A stretch of DNA of 16,652 nt. Origin: UBA8904 sp035448625. GTDB lineage: Bacteria; Desulfobacterota; Syntrophia; Syntrophales; Smithellaceae. The position numbers and the translations under genes are program-made. Of the stretch, positions 8,234 through 15,378 are shown piece after piece (positions within the stretch are counted from its first letter, which is position 1; every line of letters starts with the position of its first letter). Location: assembly GCA_035448625.1 (NCBI GenBank), contig DAOTJI010000057.1, forward strand, positions 1 through 16,652, given 5' to 3'. The notes beneath the pieces are model-generated. The model saw only the letters and a program-made list of their open reading frames with translations. It was not told the origin of the DNA and made no database searches.

Positions 8234-9106
8234 TTAGATGACCTTGTTCAAAGGATATTCGATGATGCCCTGCGCTCCCGCTTCCAGAAGTTGCGGAATC
8301 AAATCCCGCACGACTCCCGTATCGATGACGGATTCAATGGCAAACCATTCCTCGGAATAGAGGCTGGAAATGGTCGGGGCTTTCAGCGACGGCAAAAGAT
8401 TCATCACACGATCAAGATTGGCCTTGGAAACATTCAGTTTGATTCCAACCTTGCCCATCGCCAGAAGCGACCCGGTCAAGAGCGTCCGAATCTGCTCGAT
8501 TTTCTTTCTCTTCCAGGAATCCTCCCAGGCCTCGCGGTTGGCGATCAACTGCGTGTTCGTCTTCATCAGTTCATGCACGATCCTGAGCTTGTTGGCACGG
8601 ATGGTCGACCCCGTTTCCGTGACTTCCACGACGGCGTCCACCAGCCCGTCGACGACTTTCGCCTCAGTCGCGCCCCAGGAAAACTCTACACTGACGCGGA
8701 TGTTTTTTTCGGCAAAATACCTCCGGGTGAAGTTGACCAGCTCCGTCGAGATGTGCCTGCCCTCCATGTCCGAAAGCGAACGGATCGGCGAATCGTCGCG
8801 CACCACCAGCACCCAGCGTGCCTGGCGCGTGGAAACCTTGGAATAAATCAGATCCTGCACGGCCACCACGTCGGAGTTGTTTTCCATGATCCAGTCGATG
8901 CCGGTGAGCCCCAGATCCAGATGGCCGTCCTCGACATAGCGGGACATTTCCTGGGCCCGGACCAGCGTACAGGAAATCTCCGGATCGTCGATGTCCGGGA
9001 AATAGCTGCGGCTGTCGTAAGTGATCCGCCAGCCGGCTTTCTGAAACAAATCAACCGTATTCTTTTCCAGGCTCCCCTTCGGGATGCCCACTCTCAAAAC
9101 ATTCAT
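8234..9106 (-). CDS. hisG: ATP phosphoribosyltransferase, long form
   Basis: Catalyses the first committed step of histidine synthesis (ATP + PRPP). At 290 residues it is the long, homohexameric form, whose C-terminal ACT-like domain (from about 215) binds histidine for feedback inhibition, so no HisZ partner is needed. Visible features are LRVGIPKGSLE at the N-terminus, the two-domain periplasmic-binding-like core with DLGLTGIDWIMEN, and the PRPP loop VDAVVEVTETGSTIRANKL. The ATG overlaps the hisI stop by 4 nt (ATGA), so translation is probably coupled. Confidence 0.96.
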   Translation of the reverse strand: MNVLRVGIPKGSLEKNTVDLFQKAGWRITYDSRSYFPDIDDPEISCTLVRAQEMSRYVEDGHLDLGLTGIDWIMENNSDVVAVQDLIYSKVSTRQARWVLVVRDDSPIRSLSDMEGRHISTELVNFTRRYFAEKNIRVSVEFSWGATEAKVVDGLVDAVVEVTETGSTIRANKLRIVHELMKTNTQLIANREAWEDSWKRKKIEQIRTLLTGSLLAMGKVGIKLNVSKANLDRVMNLLPSLKAPTISSLYSEEWFAIESVIDTGVVRDLIPQLLEAGAQGIIEYPLNKVI

Positions 9107-9477
9107 TTATACACTTCCTTGGGATCAAAAACCTTTTCGCCGACGACCACGAAATCGCCGCCCGTGCGCTTGCGAAAAAAGCAGGAGCGATGCCCCGTGT
9201 GGCAGGCCGCCCCGCCCAGTTGCTCCACCTGCAAGAGCACCGTATCCTCATCGCAATCGATAAAAATCTCCTTGACGATCTGAACGTGACCGGAGCTTTC
9301 CCCCTTCAGCCACAGTTTTTTCCGGGAACGACTCCAGAACGTGGCCTTGCCCGACTGCAGGGTCGCCTCCCAGGAATCTCTGTTCATATAGGCCAGCATC
9401 AGGATGTCCTTGGTCTGGGCGTCCTGTACGATGGCCGGAATCAACCCGTCCGTTTTATTAAAGTTTGGTTCGATCAT
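9103..9477 (-). CDS. hisI: phosphoribosyl-AMP cyclohydrolase
   Basis: Opens the purine ring of PR-AMP, the third step of histidine synthesis. The protein has 124 residues, a stand-alone cyclohydrolase without the HisE pyrophosphohydrolase domain of bifunctional HisIE. The magnesium site is seen as DCDED (D74, D76, D78). The zinc ligands are C75, C92 and C99, the last two in CHTGHRSC. Typical segments DILMLAYMNRDSWEATLQSGKATFWSRSRKKLW and KGESSGH are present in order. First gene of the histidine cluster here; hisE is not in the window. Upstream is the 196-nt region shared with the divergent small membrane gene. Confidence 0.96.
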   Translation of the reverse strand: MIEPNFNKTDGLIPAIVQDAQTKDILMLAYMNRDSWEATLQSGKATFWSRSRKKLWLKGESSGHVQIVKEIFIDCDEDTVLLQVEQLGGAACHTGHRSCFFRKRTGGDFVVVGEKVFDPKEVYK

Positions 9478-9588
9478 AGGTCCCTTCCGCGAATTGAATG
9501 ATTGGCCACTCTATAAAGAAGTTTTGTTTAATGGATGAACCGCATTAAATCAAGAAAAATTTTAGCTGAATATTCATTGATTTCCGTC
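9478..9588 (-). promoter_or_regulatory. upstream region of the his cluster, weak promoter candidate
   Basis: AT-rich stretch before hisI. On the minus strand TTGATT is followed after 17 nt by TAAACA, only a weak -10. A second AT-rich TATAGA lies closer to hisI without a good -35. No histidine-rich leader peptide or T-box structure was recognised. Confidence 0.3.
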
Positions 9589-9617
9589 TTGCCTAACCAT
9601 TTCAATCATGATAAAAA
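9589..9617 (+). promoter_or_regulatory. candidate promoter of the small membrane protein gene
   Basis: TTGCCT (9589-9594), 17-nt spacer, TAAAAA (9612-9617); four of six matches in each box. Transcription would start near 9624, which is downstream of the ATG at 9608 and fits the start chosen at 9674. Confidence 0.4.
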
Positions 9618-9673
9618 ACCGGTCAAAATCGGACACAAATAATTCAAGGTTATGGGTTCGGAGGGTTTGGGTT

Positions 9674-9970
9674 ATGTCTTTGCTGCTCGGAGGCGTCGTC
9701 GCCGCGGTCGTCGGGCTGATCAGTTTGATTTTCTGGTGGTCTGATTTTCTGGCCATTATTCGGGGCGCTCTGCCCATTTTCCTGTTTCTGGGAGGAGTGC
9801 TGGCCGTCTATGTCGGGTTTGACGACATTCAGGACAAAATACGGGAAGAACGACAAAGACAGAACGAGGAACTGGAACGGGCCAGGGAAGAAATCGAATC
9901 GGCGAAAGCCCAGGCCGAGCGCTACAAGGATGAACTGGAACGGCTGAAGGATGAAAAGAAACAAGGATGA
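9674..9970 (+). CDS. small membrane protein with two helices and a coiled-coil tail
   Basis: Function not recognised. With the ATG at 9674 it has 98 residues: two hydrophobic helices (about 3-22 and 26-49) separated by WWSDF, then a highly charged, Glu/Arg/Lys-rich heptad region (about 52-95) that should form a cytoplasmic coiled coil. I chose 9674 because GGAGGG lies 8 nt upstream (9660-9665). The frame is open from an ATG at 9608, which would add 22 basic residues but has no ribosome binding site and lies before the likely transcription start. The layout suggests a self-associating or partner-binding membrane anchor. It precedes the TRAP operon on the same strand but is separated by 281 nt with a hairpin. 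Confidence 0.6.
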   Translation: MSLLLGGVVAAVVGLISLIFWWSDFLAIIRGALPIFLFLGGVLAVYVGFDDIQDKIREERQRQNEELERAREEIESAKAQAERYKDELERLKDEKKQG

Positions 9971-9990
9971 AACAAGGGGTGCGCCGCATA

Positions 9991-10070
9991 AATACATCTT
10001 GACACCGTCGGTAAAATCACATAAGAGCATCAACCAATACATCTTTATGGACGCAATATGAGTACATTTT
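9991..10070 (+). repeat. repeated decamers upstream of dctP
   Basis: AATACATCTT occurs exactly at 9991-10000 and 10036-10045, with a related AGTACATTTT at 10061-10070. Copies in the same orientation upstream of an operon suggest regulator sites. The first copy overlaps a TTGACA hexamer (9999-10004), followed 17 nt later by only a weak -10 (TAAGAG). Confidence 0.45.
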
Positions 10071-10115
10071 TCACAACAAATCCTTTCTCGCCTTATTATC
10101 CCTACATGTATTGAT

Positions 10116-10152
10116 GCCTGCTTGCCCGATTCCTTCAGGTAAGCAGGCTTTT
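10116..10152 (+). terminator. hairpin with T4 in the dctP leader
   Basis: GCCTGCTT (10116-10123) and AAGCAGGC (10141-10148) form a perfect 8-bp stem with a 17-nt loop, followed by TTTT. It could end the transcript of the small membrane gene or serve as an attenuator 100 nt before dctP. Confidence 0.6.
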
Positions 10153-10200
10153 CCAAAAGCACCGACGCAAATCCCCAAAAAACATGAACAGCAACAAGTG

Positions 10201-10210
10201 GATACGTATC
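10201..10210. promoter_or_regulatory. perfect 10-bp palindrome before dctP
   Basis: GATACGTATC is a perfect palindrome 41 nt upstream of the dctP ATG, next to an AT-rich stretch containing TAAAAT (10226-10231). It is a plausible dimeric regulator site; inference only. Confidence 0.35.
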
Positions 10211-10251
10211 TATTTATGGAAAAATTAAAATGATCGGAGGAAGTGAATTCA

Positions 10252-11283
10252 ATGAATAAAAAGAGCTTTTTCACAGGCATTTCAATAATCTTTGCGGCCG
10301 TGTTTCTTTTTTCCTGGTGCGGTTCCGGCGCCTGGGCGCAGACAACGTTGACCTACAGCATCTTTTTCCCGGCCACCCACGCGCAGGCAAAAGCCGGCGA
10401 TGCCTGGGCGAAGGAAATCGAAAAACGCACCGGAGGCAAAGTAAAAATCAACATCTTCCCGGGCGGTTCGCTGACCCCGGCCGATCAGTGTTTTGACGGT
10501 GTCGTCAAGGGAATTTCCGACATCGGCATGTCCTGCTTCGCCTATACGCGAGGCCGCCTGCCGCTTCTGGAAGCGCTCGATTTGCCCATGGGCTACCCCA
10601 ACGGAATGGTTGCCACCCGAGTGGCCAATGATTTCGTGAAAAAGATGAAACCCAAAGAGCTCAACGACGTCAAGGTCCTGTACTTGCACGCGCATGGCCC
10701 CGGCCTTCTGCACACCCAGAAGCCGGTCAGGACGATGGCGGATATCAAGGGGATGAAGGTCCGATCCACGGGTCTTTCCGCTAAAATCGTGGAGTCGCTG
10801 GGCGGCGTCTCCGTGGCCATGCCGCAGGGAGGAACGTATGAGGCGCTGCAAAAGGGCGTTGTCCAGGGCACGCTGGCGCCGATGGAAACCCTGAAGGGAT
10901 GGAAGCAGGCACAGGTCGTCAAATACACCACCGACTGCACCAACATCGGTTACACCACCGCCATGTTCGTCGTCATGAACAGAAAAAAATGGGAGGCACT
11001 CCCCAAAGATGTGCAGAAAGTCTTTGACGACGTGAGCCAGGAATGGATTGCCGTGGCCGGCAAGGCCTGGGACGATGCGGATGCGGAAGGGTATAAATAT
11101 TCCGCCGAACTGGGCAACCAGTTGATCAAGCTGTCCGCGGCGGAGCAGGCCCGGTGGAAGGCGGCCGTCAAACCGGTGGCCGAAGACTACATCAAGAGCG
11201 CCGAAAGCAAAGGCTTACCCGGCCGTCAGGCCGTCGCCGAAGTGGAGCTCCTGATCAAAAAACACGCAAAGGATAAAAAATAA
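10252..11283 (+). CDS. dctP: TRAP transporter substrate-binding protein (DctP family)
   Basis: Periplasmic binding protein that captures an organic anion and delivers it to the DctQM permease. The protein has 343 residues. Its signal peptide is basic (MNKK) with hydrophobic core 6-22 and a likely cleavage after A29 (AWA). The mature part starts TTLTYSIFFPATHAQAKAGDAWAKEIEKRT, typical of DctP, followed by FPGGSLTPADQCFDGVVKG. The Arg expected to hold the substrate carboxylate is in GMKVRSTG. The ATG at 10252 is preferred over a GTG at 10243 because GGAGG (10236-10240) is 11 nt before the ATG but only 2 nt before the GTG. The substrate cannot be assigned; the QGGTYEALQKGVVQGTL segment is shared by many anaerobe TRAP proteins. 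First gene of dctPQM. Confidence 0.94.
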   Translation: MNKKSFFTGISIIFAAVFLFSWCGSGAWAQTTLTYSIFFPATHAQAKAGDAWAKEIEKRTGGKVKINIFPGGSLTPADQCFDGVVKGISDIGMSCFAYTRGRLPLLEALDLPMGYPNGMVATRVANDFVKKMKPKELNDVKVLYLHAHGPGLLHTQKPVRTMADIKGMKVRSTGLSAKIVESLGGVSVAMPQGGTYEALQKGVVQGTLAPMETLKGWKQAQVVKYTTDCTNIGYTTAMFVVMNRKKWEALPKDVQKVFDDVSQEWIAVAGKAWDDADAEGYKYSAELGNQLIKLSAAEQARWKAAVKPVAEDYIKSAESKGLPGRQAVAEVELLIKKHAKDKK

Positions 11284-11295
11284 AAGGACCGATTC

Positions 11296-11781
11296 ATGTT
11301 CAGTCCGGCAAAATACCTGGCGCGCGCGGGCAGAGCGTTCAATATTCTGGCCTGCGCGGCCGTGATCGCCATGATGCTGCTGTCGGCGGCGGATGTTTTT
11401 TTGCGTCTGTTCGGCAAACCTATCCCCGGAACCTATGAACTGGTGGGATTCCTTGGAACCATCGTCGTGTCCTTCGCCCTCGCTTTCACCTCCATGGAAA
11501 AAGGACACATCGCCGTAGAGATCCTGGTGGAAAAACTGCCGCAGCGAGCACAGCTGGCCATTGAAAGCTTCTGCAACCTGATCGGCGCGCTGCTTTTCGG
11601 CGTCATTACTTACCAGGCGGTTGTCTACGCACTGGATATCCGGAAAAGCGGCGAAGTATCCCTGACGCTGCAGGTGCCGCCCTATCCCTTCATTATCGGC
11701 GTTGCCGCCGGCTGCGCCCTGCTGTGCCTGTTGCTGGTCGCCGATTTCATCAAATCCGTGCAGAGGACGATTGACGCATGA
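11296..11781 (+). CDS. dctQ: TRAP transporter small membrane subunit (DctQ)
   Basis: A 161-residue inner-membrane protein with four hydrophobic segments (about 12-33, 45-66, 88-108 and 128-150). It carries the family features RLFGKPIPGTYELVGFLG and AFTSMEKGHIAVEILVEKLP. DctQ pairs with DctM and helps dock the binding protein. AAAGGA lies 8 nt before the ATG, and the gene starts 12 nt after dctP. The 3' end overlaps dctM by 4 nt. Confidence 0.94.
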   Translation: MFSPAKYLARAGRAFNILACAAVIAMMLLSAADVFLRLFGKPIPGTYELVGFLGTIVVSFALAFTSMEKGHIAVEILVEKLPQRAQLAIESFCNLIGALLFGVITYQAVVYALDIRKSGEVSLTLQVPPYPFIIGVAAGCALLCLLLVADFIKSVQRTIDA

Positions 11782-13079
11782 CCCCGACCGCGACCGGTTT
11801 GATCGGCTTTGCCGTATTGATTGTTCTGATGTTTTTGCGCATGCCCGTGGGGTTTGTCATGGCTCTGGTCGGCTACCTGGGATTCGGCCTTCTGGTTTCC
11901 TGGAGCGCCGCCTCCAACCTCGTCATTCGCGACTTCTACTCCACGTTCAGTTCGTATAACCTGACGGTGATCCCCCTGTTTGTGCTCATGGGTCAGGTCG
12001 CCTTCCATTCGGGCATCAGCGGCCGCCTCTTCAAAGCGGCCCACAAGTTTTTCGGCCATCTGCCGGCGGGGCTCGCCATCGCCACCATCGGCGCCTGTGC
12101 CGGCTTCTCGGCTGTGTGCGGTTCGACCAGCGCCACCGCCGCCACCATGGCTTCCGTCGCCCTGCCGGAAATGAAGAAATACCGGTATGACCCGGCGCTG
12201 GCCACCGGCGTGGTGGCGGCCGGCGGCAGCCTGGGGATCCTGATCCCCCCCAGCACCATTTTCATCATTTACGGGATTATGACCGAGCAATCCATCGGCG
12301 AGTTGTTCATGGCCGGCGTCATTCCGGGGATTCTCCTGTCGTGCTTCTTTGTTCTGTCCATCCTGATCTGGGCATCCCTCCGACCGGACCTCGGGCCGCG
12401 GGGCCCCAAAAGCACCTGGAAAGAAAAATTCAGATCCCTCTTTGGTCTCATCGAAACCCTGCTTCTGTTTGTTCTGGTCATGGGAGGGCTGTTTGCGGGG
12501 GTTTTCACGCCCACGGAGGCGGCGGGCATCGGCGCGGCGGGAACGATTCTGATCGCCTGGATCGGACGGCACCTGACCTGGAAGGGGCTCAAAAACGCTC
12601 TGTACGACACCACCCGGATCACCTGCATGATTTTTGTCGTGGTCGCCGGTGCGACGGTCTTCGGACACTTCCTGGCCGTAACGAGAATTCCGGCGGATAT
12701 CGGAACGTTTGTATCCGGCCTGCAGTTTCCCCCGGTGGTGATCATGGGACTCATTATTCTCATCTACCTGCTTCTGGGGTGTCTGATGGATTCGCTGGCC
12801 ATGATCATGCTGACGATTCCCATTTTTTATCCGGTCGTCCTCGCCCTGGGGTTTGATCCGATCTGGTTCGGGGTCATCATCGTCGTCGTTTCCGGCATGG
12901 GTGTCATCACGCCGCCCGTCGGAATCAATGCCTACGTGGTGGCCGGCGTGGCCCGCGACGTGCCTTTGCACGTCATCTTCAAAGGTACGCTGCACATGCT
13001 CTACGCCATGATTGCGCTGGCGGTCCTGCTGATGGTCTTTCCGGAAATTGCAACCTTCCTTCCGAAGATGCTGAGATAG
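11778..13079 (+). CDS. dctM: TRAP transporter large permease subunit (DctM)
   Basis: A 433-residue inner-membrane protein with about a dozen hydrophobic helices, the sodium-driven transport subunit of the TRAP system (ion transporter superfamily). Diagnostic segments are FVLMGQVAFHSGISGRLFKAA, the hairpin region AGFSAVCGSTSATAATM, VAAGGSLGILIPPST, FTPTEAAGIGA, and GCLMDSLAMIMLTIPIFYP near the C-terminus with GVITPPVGIN. Length is normal. Its start overlaps dctQ (ATGA), indicating translational coupling. No regulator gene is adjacent. Confidence 0.96.
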   Translation: MTPTATGLIGFAVLIVLMFLRMPVGFVMALVGYLGFGLLVSWSAASNLVIRDFYSTFSSYNLTVIPLFVLMGQVAFHSGISGRLFKAAHKFFGHLPAGLAIATIGACAGFSAVCGSTSATAATMASVALPEMKKYRYDPALATGVVAAGGSLGILIPPSTIFIIYGIMTEQSIGELFMAGVIPGILLSCFFVLSILIWASLRPDLGPRGPKSTWKEKFRSLFGLIETLLLFVLVMGGLFAGVFTPTEAAGIGAAGTILIAWIGRHLTWKGLKNALYDTTRITCMIFVVVAGATVFGHFLAVTRIPADIGTFVSGLQFPPVVIMGLIILIYLLLGCLMDSLAMIMLTIPIFYPVVLALGFDPIWFGVIIVVVSGMGVITPPVGINAYVVAGVARDVPLHVIFKGTLHMLYAMIALAVLLMVFPEIATFLPKMLR

Positions 13080-13093
13080 AGAAACAAAGTAAA

Positions 13094-13114
13094 GACTGAG
13101 GGCTGAAGGCTGAA
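13094..13114 (+). repeat. three tandem heptamers (GRCTGAR) after dctM
   Basis: GACTGAG GGCTGAA GGCTGAA lies 14 nt after the dctM stop. It is the same type and the same orientation relative to the upstream gene as the array at the rnhA 3' end (187-207). Confidence 0.65.
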
Positions 13115-13173
13115 GGGAAAAGATTCAGGGATTTCGGTTTTACCGTTCGACAGCTTTCATGAGATGCGAAATA

Positions 13174-13208
13174 CAGGAAAGCCCCACCGGAAAGGTGGGG
13201 CTTTCCTG
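13174..13208. terminator. bidirectional hairpin between convergent dctM and pckG
   Basis: CAGGAAAGCCCCACC pairs perfectly with GGTGGGGCTTTCCTG: 15 bp with a 5-nt loop (GGAAA). It lies between the dctM stop (13079) and the pckG stop (13224). There is no clear T run on either side, so it may act as an mRNA 3' stabiliser as much as an intrinsic terminator. Confidence 0.7.
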
Positions 13209-13223
13209 TCGGTTTGTGCGGGT

Positions 13224-15086
13224 TTATTCGAATTCGCCGGGCGCAATGACGGACTTTCCGGATTTTTCCTTGGCGGCGGTCAGACGGTTGCGCAGCATCT
13301 CCATAATCGCATGGAATTCGTCGGGAATGTTTTCCTCCTCCCGGTAAGCCTTTTCCACACGGTCCAGCTTCTCGAGGAATTTGTCCACCCGGACGGCAAA
13401 CAGCTTGTCGTACATTTCGAGCGGGAACTTTTTGCCGAAAATCTGCACAAACAGCTTGGCCAGGTCTTCGTAACGAGGAATATAGCCGATCGGCGTTTCG
13501 ATCGCCTTGTACTCTCCGTGCACCCGGCCTTCCATCCACATCAGCCAGACTTTCTTGTCCACTTTCTCGTTCAGGAATTTGCCGTCTTCCTTCAGGAAGT
13601 AGTTGGTGGCGAAAACCAGCGGCTTGACGATCAGGCGGTTGCCGAACTTCAGATGATTGGAAAGGTATGTGCCCAGCGGAACCACCAGGAAATCCAGGTT
13701 GGCCATCGGGGACAGTTCCCGAACACCCACGGCGCCGATCGTCGCGGCGGTGGTTTCCGACTCCAGCGACGCGCCGATAAACATGCCGTGGGCCCAGTCA
13801 AAGCTCTGGTACACGGGCACGGACGTATCGGAATCGCGCCCGCCGTAAATGATGCCGCTTACGGGAACGCCTTCCGGATCGTAGAGTTTGGGGTCCACGT
13901 TTTTCAGTTCGTTGAGACGGATTGTGTAGCGGGCATTCTTGTGGGCCAGCAAGATTTCGTTGCCCTTTTCATCCTTCTTGCCCTTTTTCCACTCGCCAGA
14001 AAAGTTGTATCCCTCTTCCGGAAGAATCTGGCCCATGCCCAGCCAGTAGGGCTTGTCGTCTTTTACCAGGACGTTGGAAAAAATGAGCTCGCGCGGCGTC
14101 GTCAGCGCTTCGTAAATGACCGGGTCATCGATGGGATTGACGTCTTCGATGATGCCGAAGATGCCCTGTTCGATATTGACCGCGTAGGCGCGGCCGTTTT
14201 CTCCGTGGCGGATGTAGGCGATGTCGTCGCCGACAATCTGCTGGCCCGGCACCATGGCCGTCGAGGTTTTGCCGCAGGCGCTGGGAAACGCGCCGGTAAA
14301 GTAGGTCACTCGCTTCTTGCCTTCCGGCTTGATGCCCATGATGAACATGTGCTCGGTAAGCCAGTCTTCCTTGTTGGCCTTGTAGATCGCCAAACGGAGC
14401 GCCAGTTTTTTCAATCCGACGCTGTTGCCCGCATACTGATTGTTGACGGTCAGAACTTTCTTCCCGATGACGTCGATGTAAATCCGGCGGTCCTTGATGT
14501 TTTTGGTGTTGCCCCGCTCATCGAGCTCTCCCGCGGAATGGACCAGGTAGAAGAAATCATCCGATCCGGATAGCGTTTTGAAGTGTTCGTATCCCACGCG
14601 GTAGAGCAGATCTTCACTGTGGGCGACATAAGCGGAATCGGTAATCTGCAGGGCGGCTATGGAGAAGCGGGAGTGGAGCGGCCCCAGGCAGAAGAACCGG
14701 ACAAAACATTCCTTGCCCTTCATGATGCCGTCCATGATTCCGCGGATTTCCGTGAGGCCTTGCTCCCGGTCTTTCACGTCGATGATCTTGGACACCTTCA
14801 TGTCGGGCGTCACCAGCAGGCAGGTATTTTTCTTGTCGCGCCCCTGGTCGTAAAAACTGTCGAAATGAACCGTGTGACCGGGCATGGCCAGTTTTTTTTC
14901 CTCGCCCAGATCCAGGGCCATCTGGCGGATGTAGCCGATATCCGTAAAGCTGTCCGTAATCACGGACACTTTCGCCGGTTTGCACAGCGTGACATACTCT
15001 TCAACGATCCTTTCCACATGAGGATTATTGAGCGCCTTGATCTTCTGAAGATTCTCTTCATTCAAAACAGTTCTATCGATGTTCAA
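13224..15086 (-). CDS. pckG: phosphoenolpyruvate carboxykinase (GTP)
   Basis: Interconverts oxaloacetate + GTP and PEP + CO2 + GDP, linking the C4-acid pool to gluconeogenesis or fermentation in the cytoplasm. With the TTG start at 15086 it has 620 residues, normal for the GTP enzyme. Features are the kinase loop FPSACGKTSTAM (about residues 265-276) containing the reactive Cys, the metal-site and active-site segments VGDDIAYIRHGENGRAYAVNIEQGIFG, and the GTP-site segment near the C-terminus (WLMWMEGRVHGEYKAIETPIGYIP). TTG 15086 is chosen because AAGGAG lies 9 nt upstream. A TTG at 15134 in the same frame lacks a good ribosome binding site. Upstream lies a clear promoter (15223-15251), giving a leader of about 130 nt. 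Convergent with the TRAP genes. Confidence 0.95.
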   Translation of the reverse strand: MNIDRTVLNEENLQKIKALNNPHVERIVEEYVTLCKPAKVSVITDSFTDIGYIRQMALDLGEEKKLAMPGHTVHFDSFYDQGRDKKNTCLLVTPDMKVSKIIDVKDREQGLTEIRGIMDGIMKGKECFVRFFCLGPLHSRFSIAALQITDSAYVAHSEDLLYRVGYEHFKTLSGSDDFFYLVHSAGELDERGNTKNIKDRRIYIDVIGKKVLTVNNQYAGNSVGLKKLALRLAIYKANKEDWLTEHMFIMGIKPEGKKRVTYFTGAFPSACGKTSTAMVPGQQIVGDDIAYIRHGENGRAYAVNIEQGIFGIIEDVNPIDDPVIYEALTTPRELIFSNVLVKDDKPYWLGMGQILPEEGYNFSGEWKKGKKDEKGNEILLAHKNARYTIRLNELKNVDPKLYDPEGVPVSGIIYGGRDSDTSVPVYQSFDWAHGMFIGASLESETTAATIGAVGVRELSPMANLDFLVVPLGTYLSNHLKFGNRLIVKPLVFATNYFLKEDGKFLNEKVDKKVWLMWMEGRVHGEYKAIETPIGYIPRYEDLAKLFVQIFGKKFPLEMYDKLFAVRVDKFLEKLDRVEKAYREEENIPDEFHAIMEMLRNRLTAAKEKSGKSVIAPGEFE

Positions 15087-15192
15087 TTTCTCATTCTCCT
15101 TGAATTGAATTTTTCCTGCTTCGGTTTCACACAATACTGCGTAGTGATTTAAGGATTGAAGTAGAAACAGCCGGCATCCTGAAAACTACGGC

Positions 15193-15212
15193 AAGGGGAT
15201 GGATAACCCCTT
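15193..15212 (-). other. hairpin at the 5' end of the pckG leader
   Basis: AAGGGG and CCCCTT form a 6-bp stem with an 8-nt loop, located only a few nucleotides after the predicted transcription start (about 15216). 5'-terminal hairpins of this kind often slow mRNA decay; no known riboswitch motif was recognised. Confidence 0.4.
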
Positions 15213-15222
15213 CGAGGTAGCG

Positions 15223-15251
15223 ACTGTAATGGACAATCTCCTAAAAATCAA
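15223..15251 (-). promoter_or_regulatory. sigma70-type promoter of pckG
   Basis: On the minus strand TTGATT (15246-15251), a 17-nt spacer and TACAGT (15223-15228). An inverted repeat (ATCCG...CGGAT, 15268-15293, with inner palindrome GCCGGaCCGGC) sits just upstream of the -35 box and could bind a regulator. Confidence 0.65.
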
Positions 15252-15323
15252 TCGGTTTTTACGTCACATCCGCCGGACCGGCTTCCTCCGGATTGAAAAC
15301 ACGGAAGGAAACGACCTTTCGGA

Positions 15324-15355
15324 AAGCCGGGCATCACGGGCTACCCGGCCGGCTT
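15324..15355 (-). terminator. hairpin after the secreted Trp/Tyr-rich gene
   Basis: AAGCCGG and CCGGCTT pair (7 bp), with an inner GGG/CCC, followed on the minus strand by a short TTT. It lies 23 nt after the stop at 15379 and upstream of the pckG promoter, so it likely ends the upstream transcript. Confidence 0.5.
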
Positions 15356-15378
15356 GCCCTATGAAAGCGTGATGGAAA

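Noticed and set aside
9650..10162. A 170-codon minus-strand frame across the small membrane gene and the dctP leader
   Set aside because: No ribosome binding site or coherent domain; its Pro/Gln-rich end is the antisense of the membrane helices, and the plus-strand gene has better start signals.
11682..12995. A 437-codon open frame on the minus strand opposite dctM
   Set aside because: Low-complexity Asp/His/Gly/Arg translation typical of the antisense of a hydrophobic membrane protein; dctM is unambiguous.
13164..14573. A 469-codon open frame on the plus strand opposite pckG
   Set aside because: Antisense shadow of a GC-rich conserved gene; no domain recognised and no ribosome binding site.
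15318..15375. A cyclic-di-GMP (GEMM-I) riboswitch before pckG, suggested by CACGC...AGGGCAAGCC on the minus strand
   Set aside because: The defining ACGCAAAGCC block and the second helix are missing, and the segment lies upstream of the pckG promoter, so it would not be in the pckG mRNA.
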